Below, piece after piece: positions 1 to 14,400 of a stretch of 64,000 bases of DNA; position 1 is the first letter of the stretch, and every line of letters starts with the position of its first letter. Position numbers and translations under genes: made by a program. The notes beneath the pieces are model-generated. The model worked only from the letters and a program-made list of their open reading frames with translations, ran no database searches and was not told the DNA's origin. The DNA lies in contig VWZW01005388.1 of the NCBI GenBank assembly GCA_013397115.1, positions 39,185-103,184 on the forward strand, read 5' to 3'. The DNA comes from Edolisoma coerulescens (lineage: Eukaryota; Chordata; Aves; Passeriformes; Campephagidae).

Positions 1-3000
1 ACAAGAACTTCCAAGTGTGGACTGTGTCTGGCATGGGGGGCTGTGACTGTACAGTAGAAGAATAAGGCTGCATGGCTGCTGCCAGCCTGTGACTCCTCAA
101 CCACGTGCACCTTGAATGCCCTTCATGGATGGTTCCTGGGCCACCATTCCATGCTGGACTCCATTTGAAAGCACTGGATATCCAGCCTGCATGGGACAGT
201 CCTTGTTCAGAGCTGTTGAGACTGGTGTGAAGTTGATCCTGGCTCTTGGGTCTGTGCCCAACCTGTTCAGGCTTCTGCAGTAGTGTGGTGTGAGCTGTTG
301 TGTCTCAGATGTGTTATGTGGGTGTGAAGCTTCTCAAGCTTGGGAAGGTCCCCAGGCTTTTTGAACAGCATGGTGTGTTGTTATCTGTTACTGGCTTTAT
401 GAAAGCCTTGGCATTGGCTTCCTGGGGTGGAAGAAAATGTCTGGACACCTCAGTTTGGATCATTATCTAACAGACCTGTGTAACCTAATTGCCAGACTAT
501 TGAGCCTAGCAGTTCACAGCTGATGACTGAGAACTTTCCAGGCTGAGGCACTAATTCGTGGAAGATTAATTGATCAAAGCGTCATTTCTGATAATGCTTT
601 GACATAACTTGAGTAATACAAGATAGAATACACCTCATCTTGGTTTGAAGGCAAACCACAAGCAGATTGTGGTAGTGATGTGGAGTTCTGTTTATTCTGC
701 TGTCTCTTCTGGCTGGGAGGGGATAGGTACTACTCATATGGCTCATTTCATTAAATGTATTTGCATGTTACTGCCTGTATTCATGGCTATAGCCAGAACT
801 GCTGACACTCTTGGAGTGAGAGGGGAAGACTGTCAAACTGCTGTCAGGCTGTATGGTTCTCCAGAAGATTTGGGGGGAGGGCAGAAAAGTGAATTTTATT
901 TGAAATGAAGGAAAAAGTCACGAAGAATACCTTCCTGTCCACCCAGGGCATATTAGTTCTTTATAGATATACTGTGGTACTAAGTCTAAGATTTAGGGGT
1001 GTCAAGGAAATTTCCTTAACAGAGCAACCTGCACTGCTCAATGTCTGCAGAGCAAAAAGATTTATTCAAGGCAGACGACAGTGTTTAACATGTCTCATTT
1101 GCATCTTGACAACTGGATGGTGGAGCTCGGGATGTGGTCCTTGTGTGTCTGCCTGTGGTCTGTACCACTGCTGGCATGAACTCCTTCTGTGGTCGGCCTC
1201 TGTTCTCCCTTCCACTGTGCAAAGCTGCAAGGCTGATCCTGGCATGGAGACCATGGGGTTTCCTCTTGGAGTGGAAGTGTAGGACTGGTGCTTTTTCACA
1301 GGAGTTTCACAGGATGTTTGAAGCTTCTCTCCTCTCTTGCTGGGTTACTCCAAGGCCAGGCTGGATGCAAAAGAACTTGCCTTGGGGGTGTGGCCTTTTC
1401 CTCTGGGACGTGAGAGCTTGGTTAGGGGTCACAGTCCTGTCCTCTGGGGAAGCATGTGCTGGTTGCAGAGGTCTCCTCTCTCCCTTCTGCAGGGCATCCT
1501 GCCAAGGAAAATAGACTCTAAGGCAGAAGCGATTACATTGAGATCGTGTGCTGTCCTGGCTGTTTCTGGATGAAGCAGCTGGGCATTTCTGCTTTATAGA
1601 AATCGGCACAAAACAGCTACAGCAGAGCAGGATTCTGGCTTTTGTAGCCTGTGGAGCCAAAGCTGAGAACAGGAGGATCCTGGCTGAGGCTGGGAGAGGT
1701 GCCCCTAATGACAGGGAGGGCAGTGTGGTTAGGAAGGTGTGCCTTGTTTGAGGTGGAGGCCGGTAAAATATGAATCACAACTGTTTGAAGTAGTGATGAA
1801 ATCCCAGATGAAGGTTTTCTGTAATACCTGGCCAAACAGTTTGGTGTGCTCCAGCTTTCCTTTCTCCCTGGTTAGAATGGATGGTCCTGACCTACTTTCA
1901 GCAATCGCGGTTCTGCTGAGCGCTGCCCAAGGCTTGGCTGTTCCGACGGCACACACGGATCTGCTGTGTTCACTCTGAGTGAGGAGTTTCCATCAAATGC
2001 TTGGCAGACAGGGAAGAGCTGTTCCTGAAAGAGGGACTGTGGGTGCACTAAACTCGGATCTGCCACTTCTGTGCTCTGTGGCTCTGGCCCTGGGTTCGCT
2101 TTCCCATGGTGTGCATTAACTTTTGTGTTGCGCTGTCAGGATTCAGTTAGATGGTATTTAAATGTTAACATGAGAGATACTGTCTTTAGAAACAGCCAGG
2201 GAAGTTAGGCTTCCAGCCTTCTAAATATGTTATTAAGCAGGGCTGGAGTTACATTCCTAATATTTAAAAATAAATAAAGTCTATAAATGTACCATAAAAT
2301 AGAAGTTTAAATAGAATATCATCCTGGGACAAATTGCAAAGCTTTGTGTAGCTCGGTGTCCTGCCTTTGACAAGATGCAGAAGCAGATGCTTAATGAGGA
2401 CTGTAAGAAACAGGGCATGTATAATGTGGTGGGTTTGTTTTGGTTTTTTTCATTCTCTCCCCCCCCCATCTACCCCCCCCTTCCATTTGCCTCCCAGCTT
2501 ATGACCATCCCTGCTTGGCCAGGAGTTGTATCTCATCATCTGGTCTTGACTATATCTATTCTCCATTAATTTATATAATCCCTCTTCTAATTTGTTTATG
2601 TTTCTGGTCTCCATGACATCCTACAGCAGTGAGCTCTACACCTTAAGTATGCATTTTAAATGTTATTTGAAATATTCTACACCCAGTGACAATGTCCCTG
2701 GGCTGACTTAGGAAAGTTTTCTGTAAGTTTGGTGAGTGCTCTCTTGTTTCTGCATTGTAAAATATGGTAGTATAACCATGTAACTCCATCAATAAGTCCA
2801 TGTTTTTCGTCTTGACACTGTCATGTTTCAGACCTCTTGACTTTTCCATATCTTCCCTCTGGTTCTTTCTTTGTCCATCCGAAGTCCTACTCTGCTCTAC
2901 CTCTCCTTATATGGAAGCTGCTCCGTGCTTTTGGTCATCTTTGTTGTCCCTTTTGTCATTGTCTCCTTTTTCAGATGTGGGAATCAGAACTGCCTTCAGC

Positions 3001-6000
3001 ATTTGACAGCATAATAGGGATATGTGTTTTCTTTCTTAATTACTCCAAAGGCTGTATTTGCCTTTTTGCTTGATACTCAATACTGAACTGACCTATGAAA
3101 TTTTCAAAGTTTTTCTAAGTATTTTTTGTTGGTTTTGGTATTTATTGACGTCTAAGATATTATGTAGTTACTTTTAAAGTGCATGAGTTCTCTTACTTTT
3201 TACAGTATTCTCTGAATTTGCTTGTGATTACTAATTTTTTAATAATAAAATTTGCCACTTCTAGGCATATTCCTCTTCTTAGGTCTTATGTGAACTTACT
3301 GAACAATGCAGATTGCAGAATAAATTCTTGGCAGGTCTCACTGATAACCCTAATCCTACAGGGAAACACTTGATTGCCTGTCTTTTAACTACTTATTAAA
3401 TCATGATAGGGACTGTAACTTTAATTCCACAATTGCTTAACTTTTTTTTTCAAGAGCCTTAGCTGACAGTTCTTTTAAAATCAGTTTAGTTAACATTATC
3501 CAGATTAAAAATTGTCTCTTGGATCTCAGTTAAACAGAAATAGGAAATCTGCGCTTGGAATTTCCTGGGTGCTGCAGGGGTTTCTCTCTCTTCCAAATAT
3601 TCATCTGTATTTTGGGCAACAGTTGGCTTCTTGAACTCATGCAAGCGAATTTGTTTTTGTGTGGAGTGATGGGCTTACATTTATCTAGATTAGCGTAGAA
3701 ACAGAGAATTTGCTTAGCAGAGCCGATTGGATGGGTAACTTCAGTGAGCCCTGCTTTCCTAGCAGGGTTTTATTACAGCTGTAAACCTATCTAGGCTCTT
3801 TGGATATACTCTAAGAGAATGGGCTATTTTTTTCCTAACTAGGTTTTTTTTTTCCTAATTGAAAGAATATTTACGTCGCTGATGGTATTTATCCACATGC
3901 AGACATAACATGTGATGTGGCAGCTAGAAGATCAAGGGTGTCTTGGGTGGGTAAATGGAGGACTGGTGGGCTCAAACTGGGGAAAATAACAGTTGCTCTG
4001 AGTGCAGTGTTAGAAAGCCAAAGGAGTGGCCTGTTCAGGTCAGGTGCTGTCAAAAGGGAATGTTTATCCAGGTCAGGTAGCTAAAGAAGTACGATTTTGA
4101 CAGATTGGGATGAGCTCAGAGAGCTACTAGTAAAATTAAATATTTCTGACTGAAGAAGCTCAGACCATTTAATGTATCCATCCGAAGGATTACACATGGC
4201 TGCAGTCTGTGATTTGGGAAAGCTCAAAGCTGGCAGGATGTGTAAGGGAAGGATTGCATTATGCTTGTCTGTCCTTCGTCGTCTTCTTAGGCATCTATTA
4301 TTGTCTGCTGCTGCAGCTAGAGTTTCTTTGTAGGAGGACCTCTGTCAGAGTTAGAATAACTGTCTTTATCTTCTTGCCCGAGGAGGATTAAGAAGGAGGA
4401 TTAGTTTTCAAACTGTTCATGCAAAAAGCAACTAGATGCTTCTTTGACTTGGAAGATTTTGTGACAAGCAAAGTTAGACAATATGACAAGGCATTTTACT
4501 TGAGGTAAAGAACCCTCAGGCATCAGCTTGTTGGGTTAAGCTGGTAGTTTCTGTGACTTAGGAGCCCTAAGAAAAAATCCTGGTATCACTAGGAGACTTT
4601 AGTCAGGAGCTCGTGGGCTAGAAGGGATGGTTAGTGGTGTTCTGTGGTTTGATTACACAGAAAGTTGGAGCAGATCCTAAAGGACTCTAATCTTCAAATG
4701 TGTAACACTGGCAGAATGTTATCCTTTGGTTGTGTTAAGATGCTGAGAAACTAACAGCTGGCTTGATTTCCCCCTTTAAAAATGCACATGTGACATGGTC
4801 TTGAGTTCACATTGAGTTAGTATTTGAGAGGATGGTAAAGTGGGAATGTCAACCTTCGATTTGCAATGACGGAGTATATATGAAGAAAGCTTCTTCAACA
4901 GTAAGCATCTTGTGGTTATTTCATATTCCTTGTAAATGTTTGTGTAGTTGGTCTTGGTTTGTAAAAAGTTCACTATTTAACATTGTATTAATCATTAACG
5001 CTTCATTAACCAGTTGAACTGGAAGCTTAGTGTTTTTAACACATTTTCATCAGTGCAAGGGTAAAGTTTGGTTGTGCTAGAGCTGTTTAGAGGAAAATAC
5101 CTATCTACTACCATCAGTTAATTCCAGTATGGCTGAAATTAATATTTAGGTAGCCCCAGAGATGTAGAAGCACTTTCTGCAGTTTTTCCAAAGAGCAATG
5201 CACGAGCATTATTGACGTATCACAAAGTTGACAGTATTTTGTGCAACTTTCTTTGAGTATAACTTCAGCCCCCATCCAGAAAAGTACCTTGTAATGTTCA
5301 GCAGTAACTATCAAGGGTTTAAAAAACATGCTTTTTCCAAGTATTTATCTAAGAATGCTGTTAGTTCTGTAGTACAGAATTTCTGCCACCTTCCCTTGCC
5401 ATTTCATATTTGATATTTTGTCTTCAGGGGTTTGGAGGTTTTTTTTAAGTTATTTTGACCTCAGCTTTGGTGTTATCCACATCTGGTAAAACAGAGTTCC
5501 CTTGTCTGTGCCAGTCCTGTTCTGACAAAATGGCTTGGACTTGGGATTCTCCTTGGGGTCAATTTTTCTTGGAAAACAGAGGTTTGTGTTCATCTCTGCC
5601 GGAGCTGCTTGCTGCAAGTGTTCCTAAACAACAGAGCAGGGAACGGGCCTGGTAGTAGTAAATAAGACTCAAAAAAGATTTATTTATTTAATGGGAATGC
5701 CATCTTTCACAGCAGAAAACAGCAAGTCTCTGTTGAGCATATGAAGCTTAGAAGAGGGCTATAATTCAGGGCTTTTGTGAGGAAAACGTAGCAGTGGTCG
5801 TCTTCCTGCTGCTGGGCCATTTGAATGTGCTGGAGCACAAGGGTCGTCGTGCAGCTGGAAGAATGGTGCTTTTAATTTTTAAATCTTTTAATGCTCACAC
5901 TGCGTGTTGGCTCTGCAGATGATACAGTGGAAATTGCAGGTGCAAATTTGAGAGACCTAGTTTTTTCCAAGGCTAATTCTGCTGGGTTTGGTGGTGAGTA

Positions 6001-9000
6001 TGAAATCTAGCCTGGCAGTTGGAACATTAACTGACCTCTCCATGTTTGGAGGATAGAATGTGGTATTAGGGAAATAATCTGTGGGGATTGGAATAATCTC
6101 TGTGTGTTGATAGCTGCTAAAATGTGCCCAAATGAGTTCTGCGTTTGTTTGCTTAATAAATAAGTAAAGTTTCTCAGAGGGACACGTGGGGTCAGAGAGG
6201 TAAAAATAGTGCTACAGAAAACACAGTCTGACTTCAAATTTTAAGTAACAAAATAGTGCCATTGCTTTAATGTTACTGGTTGTTGTTATGTGGCTGTGAT
6301 ATAAATATTCTGTGGCAGAATTGACTAATCCTCTAGCCCTTCTGTTGTGATCCAGATTAAATAAATGAAACTCAGCAGTATCATTTGGATATTAATATTT
6401 TACAATGAGTTAGAGGCAATGTTCAGAGTATTGTCTGGAGCATTTTCCTATTTAATGGGAATTCATAAAAAAAATGGAATATTTAAAAAGAATCTTCAAA
6501 CGTTGGCAATTGCATTCAGAATTAATTAAAGGCTACACACTTTTAGTGCAATCTGTCTGCAACAGCTGTGTTATACACTAGCAGTAAGCACAGGAAGCAG
6601 AACGGTTCAGTAAATCCATAAAGAGCTCTGTAGTGTAGCCTGTCATGAAACCATCAGATTTAAATGTAGGTTATCCTCCTCCTTCCTGTCCTCCTGGAGA
6701 GGCTGTCATGGGCTTAAATGAAAGGCAAGCATAAAAAAAAGACAGCGATGCCTGTGCTTGAGAAACAACTTGGAAAATGGAATCAAAAGACGCTGCTGGC
6801 TTTTTTTTCCTCTCTATTTTCATGTGGGGTGCAAATGCTTCTAGCTACTGATAGCTACACAGTCCTGCTCATTTCTAATGTATGTTTGCTCACCTAGCAA
6901 TAAATACAAGTTCGTTTGCTAATGGGTCTTTAGCAAAGAGCAACAAAGAGCACTATATTCAGTGTTTATCCATTGTGCAGGGTGATTAGAACCAGCCTGC
7001 AGAACATGCTGTACTACCGTTTTGTTTTGTTTTCTCTGTTCTCACAGAGTCATGAGGACCAGACAGTAGTTTTTTATCTGGATCACGTCTAAGGACTTAG
7101 CTCTTAACAAAGTGACTTCCAGGGGGATATTGGTGACTGAAAGAAGAGTAGCTGTATGTCAGAGCCTTGACCACAGCGAGATCTGATTATGGTGTGCTGG
7201 AATGAAGGACTAGTTGATTTTCCAACCTCTTTCCAATACAGGTCCTCCAATAGGTAAAATGCTTTCAGTGAAACATTTGGGATAGGTTCAAATACAGATC
7301 AATGAGTTTGTAACACGATCCATGTTGCTGGAGTAGTGTCATGTGCTGGGCTTTGAGTTGAAGTACTGGTTAGTTCTGCCCTGGCAGTTGCCAGTGGGGC
7401 TCTGTGGGGGACAGAGCAGAGTCATGCAGTTTGTAGGCACAACCTCTAGCCAGAAAGCCACTGTTTCAGAATTCATAAATCCTGGAGACAGATGCCGATT
7501 TTACTGTGTAAGTGCTGGCAGAGGAAGGTTGCATTAGCTCAAAAGAAGATTACAGATTCCTCAGAGTGGTGTAGTGTAATGATGTCTTGTGATTCTCAGC
7601 TGCTTCCAGATCAAAGATTCTCTTCTCCATGTCATTGTGGCTGTTCACAACATAGTCAAGCTCCTGCTGTTGGATAGCCATCAGCCTATTGTTTTGTTTG
7701 CAGGCATTTTAAGCTTTGAAACTGAGGAGACTCCAGACAGTTGTACAACAAGCCATCATGACATCTGCACGATGGCAGTGCAGAGGTATAGAGACAGTTG
7801 TGTGGTTAAAGAGTTCCTTAAATCGAGTTCTCTCCAGTAGAAATGGTGAAAATGCATTAAAAATAACTCACATGTTGGAGATGGAGCAAGATCTTTTCTG
7901 CTGATGTAAACCTGAGGGGACAGAATCAAGTTAGATCTCCTTCCTTCAGTCTGTGTGTATCTACTTGCTGGCTTTTCCTACGTAACATCTCCCACATGGT
8001 GAGGGTTTCTCTCAGGTGCTACAACACACTTGCTCACCACCCTGGAAAAGAGACTCCGAGGGTAGTTCAGGGCTGTTTGCCAGCCTGGGTGAAGCAGAGT
8101 GTGTTCATAGCTCTGAAGCAGAAAGCACTAAGTGTCCATTATCAGGGCAAACAAAAGCCCCAGTGTGCACGTAGCCTAAACACAGCCCTGGACTGGTGTG
8201 AATCAGCGGCTGTGTGCTCTGGGGGAAAGCTACCAGCCCGGAGCCAGCATTCCTGCGCCTGGGTATATCCTGACAGTGCTGCCTACTTACCTACAAGAAC
8301 CATGTGAAGTGGAGCTTTTCCAGAGCTTCACAAATCCTATATTTATTAAAGTGTTGTTTTTATAATACCTTCCATCCGCTGGATTTCCCAAGTAAACTAA
8401 TCCTCTCAACTGGTCTTTTGGTAGAGCAAAGATGCCAGTTTTATTGACAAAGGGGCAGGAAAGCAGACTTCTGTGGGGGTTTTCTTGCAGTAGCAGGGGA
8501 GTAGAAGATGGATCTAGAGTCTTACATCTATTGTTCTCAGCATTGCCACTGTGTTTTCTGTGCATTGTGTGCTGGCTGTTGTATAGAATGAGTGTAAGAC
8601 ACAGTTTGTGGGTTGAGAAGTTTGTGACCTAAATTGGTTAAGTCCTGCAGTAAATGCTGGTGTAGTTTACTTTTGAAATGCTGCAGATCTTTTCCTACCT
8701 CTGTGCTTTAAGCACTTCTGAGCTAAAAGCACTTTGAGTTTACCAGAGAGACCCAAGAGGGCTGATGCTCTAGGAGGGAAGTGATGATAGTTTTCTTAAC
8801 TTTAACTACAAAATTAATATCATCCCTGAGGAGCTGAGTTGCCAAAATGAGCACAGCAGATTACAGGCTGGTTCTGGAGGAGATACTGTACTCATCAGCT
8901 CTGTGGAGCCTCTGACCCAGCTTGGCAGCTGTGTAGCTCTATGCAGCTTTGATACCCTGTCTGCAAGAGGGAGGGAGGGGAGGAAGGAAATAGATTCACA

Positions 9001-10310
9001 GCTGCATCACCACCTACTTCTCAATTTAAATGAGGTGGTACTCATAGTAAATTATTGAGTACTTGCAGCTGCTTCCCTTTCTCCATAGGGAAGGCATTAA
9101 TCTAAATGTTGCAGGTACTTATTACCACGTTTCCACCGTGCTGTGGCGTTCCCCACGTTGTCCAAAGCAGTTGTTCCCATCCGTGGCACAGCCTGGGTGG
9201 ATCACAGTAGATTTCAGAAAGAGTTGGTCTAAATATCTTCTGGAGAGGAGCTGAACAGGTCTGGTGTTCCCTGGGCCTGTCCAACATCCACCCCACCTGG
9301 ACTTGTTTGCACTTTGAGACATGGGACAGGGAAGGAATGGAGCATTGTCCACAAAACAGGCATGTTTAAATCACCTTTCACAGTACTGGGAGAAGTGCTG
9401 TGGAGAAATGAGTGCCAGTAAGAGACTTCTAGCCTAGAGAGTGCAGTAACAGGTGAGCAGGTAAAGGTGGTTTCCCCCTCACCTGGACATGCTGTGTAAC
9501 TTCCCAAGGAGATGGGGGCCCACAGGATCTGGCTTGGCAGGACTGGGGGCAGACTGGTGGCCCCAGGAGGGAGGCTGGGAGCTGATGTGACTGCTAATCC
9601 AGAGGCCTCATCCTGGCACCCAGGTTCTGCTTGGATAGGTGGTGCTCAGTGGCAAAGATGGTATGGGAAGGTTTCCTTTGAAGCACGAGTAGAACAGCCT
9701 TAGACCCACAAGAGGCTGTTGATAGCCATAAGTGATAACAAAGAGAGGGTTTAATTATGATATCTAGATCAAATACAGAGTGAAGGGCTTATAAGTTTGC
9801 TCCAAATTGGATCTCAGCTACAGTTTATTTAAACAATGGTCCTGCAGGTTGTGTTTGTCTTGGACAGTGGTCTTGTTTTACTGTGGTGTTGCTCATTAAC
9901 ACTGTATGCAATGTGCTGGTTCCTAGGGAAATTTGGTCCTGTCCTGGAGAACTTCCAATACAGCATCATAGCTCAGTTGTGCAGGAGTCAAGTTAAATGT
10001 TGATTTTTCTGATGTTACAAGAATAGTGATCAGCTTCAATGTTGCATTACTTGCAGTATTGCAGCTTCTCCTGAGGATGCTGTGCCTGTCATCTTGGTGA
10101 GGAGATGACTGAGTTAAATCTGTGATGCTCCTGCAGGCCTCTTGCTGTGGGTGTTTCTGCAAATGCCATGTGCTGGCTCTTCATATTTAGCTCTGTTTTC
10201 TATGGTTATTCATGGGGTTTTTTGCCCACCTCTCGTAATGAGAGTGCTGTTGAAGGATTTTGAGTGCTAATCTGAGTCCTGGAGTTATAACCACCTTTCC
10301 TCTCTTGCAG
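1..10310. other. Upstream/5' intronic DNA, no coding exon recognised
   Basis: No stretch on either strand reads as a known protein or shows a chain of phase-compatible exons; open frames here are short and look random. The sequence is AT-leaning and CpG-poor, so no CpG-island promoter is visible. The first plexin coding exon starts with an acceptor at 10310, so at least one non-coding PLXNB1 exon must lie upstream. I could not place it here. An old CR1/L3-like fragment (about 2600–3080) and C-runs near 2460–2480 are the only structures noted. Confidence 0.6.
2600..3080 (-). repeat. Ancient CR1/L3-like LINE fragment
   Basis: The + strand resembles the reverse complement of the 3' half of the reverse-transcriptase ORF of old CR1/L3 elements. 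It has a block around 2610–2660 (a 'tccatgacatcctacagcag' type phrase) and a second block at 2910–3010 (tatatggaagctgctcc … gtgggaatcagaactgc). In these families the second block corresponds, on the other strand, to the conserved HLEYC-type segment. The copy is highly diverged and its ends cannot be set by eye. Confidence 0.5.
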
Positions 10311-10320
10311 AGTGTTTACC

Positions 10321-11454
10321 ATGCCTCTGGGAACATTCCTCCTTCCTGTTCTCTGTTTCTTGGGAGCATCAATTCCACAGGGACTGCAGTATGTCACATT
10401 CTCACACAATGCTACAAAATTCCTCCACCTGTCCATGGACTTGGAATCTGGGACCATTTACTTGGGGGCCACCAACTTTCTCTTTCAGCTGACATCTGAC
10501 CTGCTGTTGGAGAACGTGGTTCAGACTGGACCAGTTCTGGACAGTAAGGATTGCCTCCCCCCAGTCTCAAAGCTGGAGTGCCCTCAGGCACACCACACTG
10601 ACAATCACAACAAGCTACTGCTGGTGAACACTGTGCAGAAGGAGCTCATCGTGTGTGGCAGCGTCCACCAGGGAATCTGTGAGAAGAGGAGCCTGGCGTC
10701 CATCGACCACGTCCTCTTCCGGCCAGAGAGCCCCGGTGACACTCAGTACGTTGCTGCCAATGATCCCAATATCACCACTGTGGGACTCATCGCCTTCTCA
10801 AAGGATGAGGTGCCCTTGCTGTTCGTGGGACGAGGGTACACTAGCCGAGGAGTGGGAGGAGGGATTCCTCCCATCACGACCCGGAATCTCAGGGCCCACG
10901 GAGGGAATGTTCAAGCAACAGACTCTCATTCCATTTTCTCCTATGAAGAAACAGCAAAACTGGCTGTGGGCCGGCTGTCAGAGTACAACCACCATTTCAT
11001 TAAATCCTTCACTTACCGCTCCAGTGTCTATTTCCTCTTCTACCGGCGGGACCTCAAATCCCAATCGCGTGAGTACAAGACCTACATCTCACGCATCTGC
11101 CTGGATGACTCCCACTATTACTCGTATGTGGAGTTACCTCTGCTCTGCCAGAGCAAAGCCAACACATACAGCCTCCTGCAAGCAGCCTATGTCACCCGAC
11201 CGGGAAAGGAACTGGCCCAGGGGCAGCTGGACACCGAGGGGGAAGTGCTGTTTGCAGCCTTCTCTGCCTGGCAGGCTTCTTCTGGGAAACTGAGCGAGGA
11301 GTCTGCGCTCTGTGTCTACGCAATGGAAGAGGTAGATCGCCTGACCAACTGGACTAGGGATGTTTGCTACATGAGAGATGGGAAGTCGGAAGAAGGGACA
11401 GAAGTGGCATATATTGAATACGATGTCAGTTCCAACTGTGTCCAGCTGCCAGCG
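10321..11454 (+). CDS. PLXNB1: PLXNB1 coding exon 1 (signal peptide, most of Sema)
   Basis: Codes residues 1–378 and ends in phase 0 at AGCG|GTAAGT. The acceptor TCTCTTGCAG ends at 10310, so the exon carries ten 5' UTR bases before an ATG in good context (ACC ATG). The hydrophobic leader MPLGTFLLPVLCFLGAS is a clear signal peptide. It contains the plexin Sema blade sequences, including a GRGYTSRGVGGG loop and an FTYRSSVYFLFYRRD strand. The frame stays open into the intron to 11838, which is read-through. Confidence 0.95.
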
Positions 11455-14400
11455 GTAAGTGGCTTTGCACTTTTGAGCAGTCTGCAGCATGTTCTTGTGT
11501 TGCTCTGTGTTTCTGAAGTTATCCTGCTTACACAGATGGATGTTGAAATCTGGGTTAAAAGCCTTTGGGCTCAGTCTGTTGTGTCCCGCTTGGGCAGGAT
11601 TCCTTGCAGAGGGAGAGGAACTGTGTGTGGCAGTGGGAAGAGCATCTGGTGTGACCTCGCCCTGAGGCCTGTCTTGTGGCAATACAAGGCAAGAGCATTG
11701 AAGCTGCAGTTCAAGCTGTTCTTTATCTGCGTCATCTCCTGGTCTGCACTGCAGGGAAGGAGAGGAGCATGTGTACATGCACCTGTGTGTTGGGAAGGGA
11801 ATTTAAAGAGTGTGCTGGGTCCCTGTTGCTTATGGTGAGGTGCACCTCACAACAGCTTCCTGCAAGGGCGCTCAGGAACAAAGAGGGACATTAGCAAAAA
11901 CAAGTGTCAACAAAGAGATGTTCAAAACCCTGCCAGATGTGTTGCTGTGTAACAGGTTTTAAGTGACCCTGCCTTGGCAGAGGGGTTGGACTAGATGATC
12001 TCCAGAGGTCTCTTCCAACCTTAATAATTCAGTGATTCAGTGAAAATCCCAATTTCCTATACACTGCTTTAGTCCTGCAGAATTTTGGGCACAAGAAGGA
12101 CCTTTTCCTGTTTTTCTCCAGAGCTGTAAGAGGTGTTAATCCTTTAAGTTCAGTGACAAAGGCATGATGGGATGTTGCAGGATAAAAATGTGACCTAAAG
12201 TGGCTGTGACCCTGAATTCTCACCGTCTGGCAGCCACATTGGCTGCAAAATCTGGGACAGTGATAGAAACACAGGACAGCAGCACTCTCCTGGATGCAGT
12301 GTCCTGGCACGAGGCTCTGTGACTTATGAGCAGCCTGTTGGCACCAAGGGTATTTCAGGTCCTTAGCAGAGCAGCGCGTTATCTTGTGTCTTCCCTCTCC
12401 AGAACAGGCTGTCCAGATAACTGCCTCTTCCTGGCCTTGTGCTGCAACGAGCAAAGTGGTACCACAGAGCTTTAGAAGTTTCTGGGGTTGGGTGTGTGGC
12501 TCAAAGCCAGGCTTAAAATTATGGTTTTCCTTTCAGTAGCTAAAGCTGACTGTAGAGTACTTGTGGGACAAGGGAAGGGTAAAGAGCAGACTTGGAGGAG
12601 GAATGAGTGTAAGGTAGGAGGAGTATATAAGAGTTGGGAAGCAAGAGACTGCCTAGCTTGGTGTCCTGCTTTCACTGTATTTCTTAGGTATGCCCCATGT
12701 GTCCTTTGAAAGGTCACATGGAAGGACTTATCACAAGTGATTTTTAGGACAGCTTAAGGGAGTTAAATGTCAAACAGGTATGAGCAGATTAGAAAAATCC
12801 TTCATTCAAAATGATGTAGAGTACCCTTACACCATTTGATCCAATGGAGAAGTGGGTGCACAGGGTGGGAGAAAAAGGCAGTCTCTGTGATTCCTGGTGC
12901 ATGATCCCAGGGTCCCAGCTGGATGATTTGGCTTGAGTGGGCTGACCAAAGTGTGGTGTCTTATTAACAAGCGTGTCCAATGATATGTAAATGTCTTAAC
13001 AAACCTGATCCTTCACCATTCAGCACACGGTAGCGGTTGTCGTTCAAATTGTATCGAACATGATGTATAAGGGTCTGTGCCAACTCTAGCCTGCTCCAGT
13101 CAGGGCTGAGTGGAAGCGGCTGTCAATGGACATTTTATGCAGGAACAGTTTTAACTCGTTTTCAATGGTGGCAGCTTGTGCTGGATGTAAGGATAATGCT
13201 AATTAATTTCACATTTTTCTGCCTCCAAACCAACTAGTGCGTAAGGTATGCCCTTTTCCTTAGTTTTGCCTCCAGGTTTCAGCCCATCAAGATTGAGGTT
13301 TACAGTTCAATACAATCTCTTCAACTGGGGAAAAAAAACCCACCTTGTTTTTATGAGAATTTCAGACCCAGTTCATTTGTTCAGTTTGCTGGAGATTTGT
13401 TAGTCATGAGATGCAGGAGTCTATGTAGATGCTGTTTAGTGACTTGATAAATTGGAAGTGTGAAACATGTTTCTACAAGGCTTAGGAAGGCTGCATGTCT
13501 TCTGTGGGTGTAGTTTTCAAGGCATGTACCTTATCCTTTTGTTTTTAGTCCTCTTCATGCATAGATATAGCTTGTCCTATTGTTGTTTCTTACCTGTGTG
13601 GGTAGGACACACACACCAGAATTCACAGCAGCAGCTGCTGCATTTCATTAAGACACTGGATGATCCCTCAAGTGCATTTTCTGCAATGTTGCCAAGATGT
13701 TATTCATTACAAGCAATTCAAACAGCTTCTATTTAAATTTATATAAGTACTTTATACAGACAGCCCCTGCGAGGCCACTGCTGGGCTGTGCCAGTGCTGG
13801 GAGAGCGTGCACGGGTCACGTCAGTTTATGGTAGATAAATGTTGTCTGTGAAGTTACTTGCCCTTGGCATCACAAATAGGCAACAGCAGTGCTGATCACA
13901 ACTGGGGTACAAATATTTCTGACTTGTATGTGGACTTCTTTTAAGTAGTCTTTGAAAAATCAGCTGGTGGTGAGGTCATTAGGCTCCAGAATTTGTGTGA
14001 ACTTACCATCCCATTCAAAATAAGCACTTAATGCTTTGGAGCATGGAAATTTGGCAGTGGCCTGCTTCCTAATAAATCTGATAAGAATTGGACAGCTGGA
14101 GAAATAGAAATCTTTAAGTTACAAGAAGATGACTGGAAGAAGCTGAAACATCAAATGATAAGGTGGTAAGAAAAACATATGTGTCACTAAAAATGAATGA
14201 TAGTTTAGAGGATGGTAAAAACTAGCAATCATTAAAAGCTATAACCTCCTCAGACTTTAAGTCAGAGCCTTACACCAAGTGTGCCGAGAAATCATTAAAT
14301 TAGTATTTGAAAGGAAAACAATAAAGCATTGGACTAAAAGCAGTGCTAGTCTAACTGGCATGGTTTGTTAATGGAACTGCTGTGTCAAGCCTTGCTTCCC

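Noticed and set aside
11455..11838. Continuation of PLXNB1 exon 1 frame into the intron, a possible soluble Sema isoform
   Set aside because: A strong donor AGCG|GTAAGT and conserved downstream exons show normal splicing; the extension has no recognisable sequence. Intron retention cannot be excluded without RNA.
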